From Cupriavidus sp. U2 (lineage in GTDB: Bacteria; Pseudomonadota; Gammaproteobacteria; Burkholderiales; Burkholderiaceae), in NCBI RefSeq assembly GCF_009663685.2, contig NZ_RCOG02000006.1, forward strand, positions 1-64,000: DNA of 64,000 nt, in the 5' to 3' direction. The notes beneath the pieces were generated by a model. The model was given only the letters and a program-made list of their open reading frames with translations. It was not told the origin of the DNA and made no database searches. The position numbers and the translations under genes were made by a program. Within the stretch, counting starts at the first letter, position 1. The number at the start of each line of letters is the position of its first letter. Of the stretch, positions 59,519 to 64,000 are shown one piece after another.

Positions 59519-60760
59519 ATGTTCAGGCAGCAAGCCCTGGCGCCCGACGCCACCGGACCGCTCGACGGCATCCGCATCCTCGATCTCTCCCGCCTGGTGG
59601 CGGGCAACACGCTGACGATGGCGCTGGCCGACCTGGGCGCCGATGTGCTGAAGGTGGAACCGGCCAGCGGCGACACGCTGCGCGACTGGAAGGTCAAGGA
59701 CGTGTCCACCGCATGGAAGGCCTACTGCCGCAACAAGCGCAGCCTGTGCCTGAACTTCCGGGCCGAGGGCGCCATCGGCGTGATTCTGGATCTCGTGTCC
59801 CACGCCGACGTGTTCGTCGAGAGCTTCAAGCCCGGCACGCTCGAAACCATGGGCCTGGGCCCCGACGTGCTGATGGCGCGCAACCCCAGGCTGGTGATCG
59901 TGCGCGTATCGGGCTGGGGCCAGGACGGCCCGTATTCGCATCGTCCCGGCTTCGGCACGCTGGTCGAAGGCATGTCGGGGTTTGCGTCGATGAACGGCTT
60001 TGCCGATCGCGAGCCGGTGCTGCCGCCGATCTACCTGGGCGACATGACCGCCGGCCTGTATGGCGCCATCGGCGTGCTCAGCGCCGTGCGCAACGTGGAA
60101 GTGCGCGGCGGCGTGGGCCAGGTGATCGACCTGCCGCTGCTCGATCCGATCTTCGCCATCCTGGGCGCGCAGGCGGCCAACTACCGGCTGACCGGCAAGG
60201 TCAAGCCGCGCACCGGCAGCCGGTCCACCAACAGCGCGCCGCGCAATGCCTACCAGACCGCCGATGGCAAATGGGTGTGCCTGTCGGCGTCCACGCAGGC
60301 CATGACCGAACGGCTGTTCCGCGCCATCGGCCGGCCGGCGCTGATCACCGATCCGCGTTTCGCCACCAATGCCGAACGCGTGAAGCACGCCGCGCTGCTG
60401 GACGGCATCATCGGCGAATTCCTGGGCACGATGACCCAGTCCGATTGCGTGGCGTTCTTCGACAAGGCCGGCGTGACGATCGGGCCGATCTACGACATCT
60501 CCGACATCGAGCACGACCCGCACTTCCATGCGCGCGACATCGTGGTGGAGATTCCCGACGCCGAGATGGGCCAGATTCCGGTTCACAACATCTCGCCGCG
60601 CCTGGGCGGCACGCCGGGCGCCTTCCGGCGCGCGGCACCGGCGCTGGGCGAGCATTCGGTCGAAGCCCTGCGCGCGGCCGGGCTGGACGATGCCCGCATC
60701 GCCGCGCTGCAGGCGGCCGGCGTGGTGATCGATGCCGGCGACGCCGGCAAGGACCAATGA
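59519..60760 (+). CDS. Class III CoA-transferase (CaiB/BaiF family)
   Basis: It moves CoA between acyl groups through an aspartyl intermediate. It has 413 residues. The N-terminal block LDGIRILDLSRLVAGNTLTMALADLGADVLKVEP is diagnostic. NKRSLCLNF, VESFKPGTLETMGLG and PGFGTLVEGMSG follow, and the catalytic Asp lies in YLGDMTAGLYGAIGVLSA. PYQT-type NAYQTADGKWVCLSAS completes the pattern. It is second in the LysR-linked operon and overlaps the next gene by four bases (ATGA). It probably activates the acid bound by the Bug receptors. Confidence 0.93.
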   Translation: MFRQQALAPDATGPLDGIRILDLSRLVAGNTLTMALADLGADVLKVEPASGDTLRDWKVKDVSTAWKAYCRNKRSLCLNFRAEGAIGVILDLVSHADVFVESFKPGTLETMGLGPDVLMARNPRLVIVRVSGWGQDGPYSHRPGFGTLVEGMSGFASMNGFADREPVLPPIYLGDMTAGLYGAIGVLSAVRNVEVRGGVGQVIDLPLLDPIFAILGAQAANYRLTGKVKPRTGSRSTNSAPRNAYQTADGKWVCLSASTQAMTERLFRAIGRPALITDPRFATNAERVKHAALLDGIIGEFLGTMTQSDCVAFFDKAGVTIGPIYDISDIEHDPHFHARDIVVEIPDAEMGQIPVHNISPRLGGTPGAFRRAAPALGEHSVEALRAAGLDDARIAALQAAGVVIDAGDAGKDQ

Positions 60761-61776
60761 TGGCGGCGAACCCGCGCTGGAAGCAGCGTCCGCAAGGATC
60801 CAACTGGGGCGACTTCGGTCCCGACGACCAGCTTGGCCGGCTCAACCTGATCGGCCCTGCGCAGGTGCTGGCCGCCGTGCGTGAAGTGCGCCAGGGGCTG
60901 ACGTTCTCGCTGAGCCTGCCGCTCGACGTGCCCCGTGCCGGCGTGCTGAATCCGCGCCGGCGCCCGCCCGTGCTGCATCCCTCCGAAAAGGACGGCCAGC
61001 GCGTGTTCAATCGCCCGATGGCGGGCGATGTGCCGGGCGCCACCGACGTGATCAGCGACGACCACGTCACGCTGTCACCGCAATATTCCACGCAGTGGGA
61101 CGCGCTGGGCCATGTGAACTGCCTGTTCGATGCCGATGGCGACGGCCAGGCCGAAACGGTTGGCTACAACGGTTACTCGGTGGGCAGCGGCAGCGCGGCC
61201 GATGGCACGTTTATCGGCGCGCAGGCACTGTCGATTGCCCCAATGGCGGCGCGCGGCATCCAGGGACGCGGCACGCTGGTGGACCTGCACCGGCATTTCG
61301 GCCCGGCGCGGCGCGCGGTGGGCTATGACGACCTGATGCGCGTGATCGAGGCCGATGGCGCGGACGTGCAGCGCGGCGACATCCTCTGCGTGCATACCGG
61401 GCTGGCCGACATGGCGCTGCAACTGTCCGCGGCCGACGATCATGCGGGGCTGCGCCATGCGTGCGCCGTGCTGGACGGCACCGACGCACGGCTGCTGCGC
61501 TGGATCGACGAAGCCGGCATCGCCGCCATCGCCGCCGACAACCACGCGGTGGAAGAGCGCCGCCACGCACTGCCGCCCGGCACCACCGGGCCGCTGCTGC
61601 CCCTGCACGAACTCTGCCTGGTCAAGCTGGGCATCCCGCTGGGCGAGATGTGGCACCTGACGCCGCTGGCCGCATGGCTGCACCGGGCGGGGCGGGCCTC
61701 GTTCCTGCTGACCGCCCCGCCGATGCACCTGCCACGCGCGGTGGGCTCGCCGGCCAACCCGATTGCCACGGTCTGA
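60757..61776 (+). CDS. Cyclase-family (kynurenine-formamidase-like) hydrolase
   Basis: It encodes 339 residues. This putative metal-dependent hydrolase family (Pfam cyclase) is seen in NWGDFGPDDQLGRLNLI, LSLPLDVPRA, YSTQWDALGHV (metal-binding Asp/His region in place of the usual HxGTHxD), GIQGRGTLVDL and LHELCLVKLGIPLGEMWHL. Relatives hydrolyse amides, lactones or cyclic compounds. Start ATG 60757 overlaps the CoA-transferase stop; 60760 is an alternative. Much upstream open frame is antisense to nothing and out of frame with the CoA-transferase, so it is not part of the gene. Confidence 0.87.
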   Translation: MMAANPRWKQRPQGSNWGDFGPDDQLGRLNLIGPAQVLAAVREVRQGLTFSLSLPLDVPRAGVLNPRRRPPVLHPSEKDGQRVFNRPMAGDVPGATDVISDDHVTLSPQYSTQWDALGHVNCLFDADGDGQAETVGYNGYSVGSGSAADGTFIGAQALSIAPMAARGIQGRGTLVDLHRHFGPARRAVGYDDLMRVIEADGADVQRGDILCVHTGLADMALQLSAADDHAGLRHACAVLDGTDARLLRWIDEAGIAAIAADNHAVEERRHALPPGTTGPLLPLHELCLVKLGIPLGEMWHLTPLAAWLHRAGRASFLLTAPPMHLPRAVGSPANPIATV

Positions 61777-61812
61777 CGACCGCACGACTTCCAGACAACA
61801 GGAGACCCATCC

Positions 61813-62772
61813 ATGCATCCGACCTGCCGCAAACTGCTGGTCGCAGTGGCCGCCTGCGCGCCGCTACTGGCCGCCGCAGCCTATCCCGACCGCCCGATCC
61901 GCATGATCGTGCCGTACTCCGCCGGTGGCGGCGCCGACAACACGGCGCGCGTGATCGCGCAGCGCATGAGCGCGTCGATGGGTCAGCAGGTGGTGATCGA
62001 CAACCGCCCCGGCGCGGCCGGCGTGATCGGCGAGGAAGCGGTGGCCAAGGCCACGCCCGACGGCTACACGGTGCTATACGACGCATCGGCGTTCGCGGTG
62101 AATCCGGGCCTGCGCAAGATGTCGTTCGATCCGCTCAAGGACCTGGTGCCGATCTCGCTGGTGGCCACGGCGGCCAACATCCTCGTGGTGCCACCCAACG
62201 CGCCATACAGGACGGTCAAGGAATTCATCGCCTATGCCAAAGCCAACCCCGGCAAGCTGACGTTCGCGTCGGCCGGCTCGGGCAGCGGGTCGCACCTGGC
62301 GGGCGAACTGCTCAACGCCAAGGCCGGCATCGACCTGCTGCACGTGCCGTACAAGGGTGGTGCGCCGGCGCTGACCGACGTGATGGGCAACCAGGTGTCG
62401 GCGTACTTCGGCAACGTGGCATCCACGCTCAACTATGCCAAAGGCGGCAAGCTGAAGGCGCTGGCGGTGACGTCGCTCAAGCGCAACCCGGGGCTGCCCG
62501 ATGTGCCGACGCTGGCCGAAAGCGGCCTGCCCGATTTCGAGGTGCTGGAGTGGAACGGCGTGTGGGTGCCCAGGGGCACGCCGCCCGAGGTGGTGGCGCG
62601 GCTGGCGAAGGAAGTGCAGGGCGCCGTGGCCGACCCGCAGGTGCAGGACAAGTTGCGCCAGATGGGGCTGGAGCCGGTGGGCAACTCGCCGCAGCAGTTC
62701 GGCAGGTTCGTGCAGGGCGAGGCCATGCGCTGGGGGGCGCTGGTCAAGCAGCGCAGCATCCGGGCGGAATGA
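61813..62772 (+). CDS. Second Bug-family tricarboxylate receptor
   Basis: It encodes 319 residues. The signal is LLVAVAACAPLLAAAA. IRMIVPYSAGGGADNTARVIAQRM, VIDNRPGAAGVIGEEAVAKA, LTFASAGSGSGSHLAGELL and LLHVPYKGGAPALTDVMGNQV are clear Bug motifs. It differs enough from the first receptor in the operon that the two may bind different ligands. AGGAGA precedes ATG 61813. The stop overlaps the lyase ATG. Confidence 0.92.
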   Translation: MHPTCRKLLVAVAACAPLLAAAAYPDRPIRMIVPYSAGGGADNTARVIAQRMSASMGQQVVIDNRPGAAGVIGEEAVAKATPDGYTVLYDASAFAVNPGLRKMSFDPLKDLVPISLVATAANILVVPPNAPYRTVKEFIAYAKANPGKLTFASAGSGSGSHLAGELLNAKAGIDLLHVPYKGGAPALTDVMGNQVSAYFGNVASTLNYAKGGKLKALAVTSLKRNPGLPDVPTLAESGLPDFEVLEWNGVWVPRGTPPEVVARLAKEVQGAVADPQVQDKLRQMGLEPVGNSPQQFGRFVQGEAMRWGALVKQRSIRAE

Positions 62773-63653
62773 AGATGAAGGCGATCATGCGCAGCAAACT
62801 GTTTGTACCGGGATCGCGCCCGGAGCTGTTCGACAAGGCGCTGGCCAGCGCGGCCGACGCGCTGTCGTTCGACCTGGAAGACGCCGTGGCCGAGCCGCGC
62901 AAGGCCGAGGCCCGCGCCACGCTGCAGGACCTGCTGGCGTCGGGCCGCACGGCCGCATCGGGCAAGACGCTGATCGTGCGCGTGAACGCGCCGGACACCG
63001 CCCACTTCGCGCCCGATATCGTCGCCGTGGTACGCAACGGGCTGCATCTGGTCAACGTGCCCAAGGTGGAAGACGTCGAGCAGGTGCACCTGGCCGCCAA
63101 GGCCGTGGCACAGGCCGAGGCCGCCAACGGCGCGAGCACGCCGGTGAAGCTGCTGCTCAATATCGAATCGCCGCGCGGGCTGCGCCGCGCGCATGAACTG
63201 GCCGCCGCCGATCCGCGCGTGGCGGGCCTGCAACTGGGCTATGCCGACCTGTTCGAGCCGGCCGGCATTCATCGGCGCGAAACACTGGCCGTGGCGCAGA
63301 CCATGTATCAGATGCGCATGGCCGCCGCCGAAGCCGGCGTGTTTGCCTATGACGCGGCCTTCGCTGACGTCAAGGATGCCGAGGGCTACCGGGCCGAGGC
63401 CGAACTGGCGCGCCGGCTCGGGTATCTGGGCAAAAGCTGCATCCATCCGAGCCAGATCGCGCTGGCCAACGACGTATTCCAGCCGACCGCCGCCGAAATC
63501 GCCGCCGCGCAACGGATCGTGGCTGCCGCCGACGAGGCCGACGCGAGCGGCGTGGGCGCCTATCTGGTCGACGGCAAGATGGTGGACCGGCCGTTCGTGG
63601 AGCGCGCCCGCGCCGTGCTGGCCCAGGCGCGGACCATGGGCTGGGCCGGCTGA
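62769..63653 (+). CDS. CitE-like / HpcH-HpaI family CoA-ester lyase
   Basis: It encodes 294 residues of a TIM-barrel lyase. SKLFVPGSRPELFDKALASAADALSFDLEDAV is the N-terminal signature with substrate-binding residues. The metal and CoA sites are in VRVNAPDT, LLLNIESPRGL (Glu) and LQLGYADLFEP (Asp). GKSCIHPSQIALAND is the C-terminal hallmark. Members cleave citryl-, malyl-, methylmalyl- or citramalyl-CoA. Next to a class III CoA-transferase it would split the CoA ester formed from the imported acid. The exact substrate is open. Confidence 0.92.
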   Translation: MKMKAIMRSKLFVPGSRPELFDKALASAADALSFDLEDAVAEPRKAEARATLQDLLASGRTAASGKTLIVRVNAPDTAHFAPDIVAVVRNGLHLVNVPKVEDVEQVHLAAKAVAQAEAANGASTPVKLLLNIESPRGLRRAHELAAADPRVAGLQLGYADLFEPAGIHRRETLAVAQTMYQMRMAAAEAGVFAYDAAFADVKDAEGYRAEAELARRLGYLGKSCIHPSQIALANDVFQPTAAEIAAAQRIVAAADEADASGVGAYLVDGKMVDRPFVERARAVLAQARTMGWAG

Positions 63654-63660
63654 AGCGCGC

Positions 63661-64000
63661 TTACCGCGCCGGGGTGCCCGGCTGGCAGTTCTTGATGTAG
63701 CCCGTCACGCGCCCCTGGCTCAGCATCGGCCGGAAGTCTCCGGCGCTGCGGATTTCCACGTCGGTGCCCTGGCGGGCGGCGCGCAGGTTGATGAGGTACG
63801 AGTAGCCGGCGTCGGCCCGGTGGCCGTATCCCACGCGCACGTCGACCTTGCCCGGTTCGGGATAGGCCAGCACGTTCGCGTCGTCGCCGAGCTTCTGCTT
63901 CAGGCAGACGACGATGTCGCCTACGCTGGCGTCGGAATGGAACGGCTTGCCGTCCTGTGATTCAAGGTATTCCACAGAGCTGCCGCTGGCGCAGGCCGCC
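63661..64000 (-). CDS. Small lipoprotein, partial at window edge
   Basis: The 5' end is outside the window. The frame is open to base 64000 and begins there with A-A-C-A-S-G-S-S, a lipobox Cys at about 63996-63994, so the visible part is the mature protein. A GTG 25 bases in would be a false start. It has about 110 residues with mixed alpha/beta character: DIVVCLKQKLGDDANVL, DVRVGYGHRADAGYSYLINL and a C-terminal GYIKNCQPG, giving a possible disulphide. The family is not recognised. Confidence 0.75.
   Translation of the reverse strand, partial: AACASGSSVEYLESQDGKPFHSDASVGDIVVCLKQKLGDDANVLAYPEPGKVDVRVGYGHRADAGYSYLINLRAARQGTDVEIRSAGDFRPMLSQGRVTGYIKNCQPGTPAR

Noticed and set aside
59713..60756. 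Long upstream open frame in front of the cyclase-family gene
   Set aside because: It overlaps the CoA-transferase in another frame; the cyclase family homology begins only at 60757.

Overview
The window is a chromosomal segment of a high-GC beta-proteobacterium. Bug-family tricarboxylate receptors, an IS30-type transposase end, a DUF3079 protein, GspC and the overall gene style point to Burkholderiaceae, most like Cupriavidus or Ralstonia. The genus is inferred from gene content, not measured.

Region 1 (1-16.9 kb) is the accessory region and the most interesting part. It opens in the 3' end of an IS30-family transposase and then holds a two-partner-secretion locus in the order tpsA - tpsB - hmw1C-type N-glycosyltransferase - methyltransferase/GT9-like fusion - small membrane protein. 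The secreted partner is a giant exoprotein, about 3,270 residues if two apparent single-base losses are repaired. It consists of a TPS domain, degenerate repeats, and roughly 60 copies of a 27-residue Asn/Gly/Thr repeat that each carry about five N-X-S/T sequons. The cognate TpsB transporter and a cytoplasmic HMW1C (GT41) glucosyltransferase, which recognises exactly such sequons, follow directly. I read this as a heavily N-glycosylated adhesin system with an extra, unassigned glycan-modifying enzyme. The tpsA frame is broken at a G7 tract and again about 270 bp later, so it is phase-variable, decaying, or mis-sequenced.

Region 2 (17-33.6 kb) is ordinary core and regulatory sequence: a SnoaL-like secreted protein, an OmpR-type two-component pair, fumarase C, a Cys-rich copper-binding four-helix protein, two divergent c-di-GMP enzymes, a PadR-like regulator, two small envelope proteins, a Fur paralogue, an isolated gspC, a 2OG-Fe(II) oxygenase and a family 2 glycosyltransferase. 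Upstream of the Fur paralogue is a 490-bp gap with a well-formed sigma70 promoter overlapped by a Fur-box-like palindrome, two strong hairpins and a 36-codon ORF.

Region 3 (33.8-45.3 kb) is one long minus-strand run, fdnG-fdnH-fdnI-fdhE-selA-selB-selC-transglutaminase-selD. It encodes a selenocysteine-containing membrane-bound formate dehydrogenase plus the complete selenocysteine machinery including tRNA-Sec. fdnG has an in-frame UGA followed by a recognisable SECIS hairpin. Nearly all genes overlap or lie close together.

Region 4 (45.7-57.3 kb) holds lipoproteins, two metallo-beta-lactamase-fold hydrolases, small Gly/Pro-rich envelope proteins, an EamA transporter, an HTH regulator with a beta-propeller partner, a bestrophin, a ferritin-like protein and a DUF1254 protein. 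Region 5 (57.5-63.7 kb) is a LysR-controlled catabolic operon: Bug receptor, class III CoA-transferase, cyclase-family hydrolase, second Bug receptor and CitE-type lyase. It probably takes up and cleaves an unidentified organic acid through a CoA thioester. The window ends inside a small lipoprotein gene.
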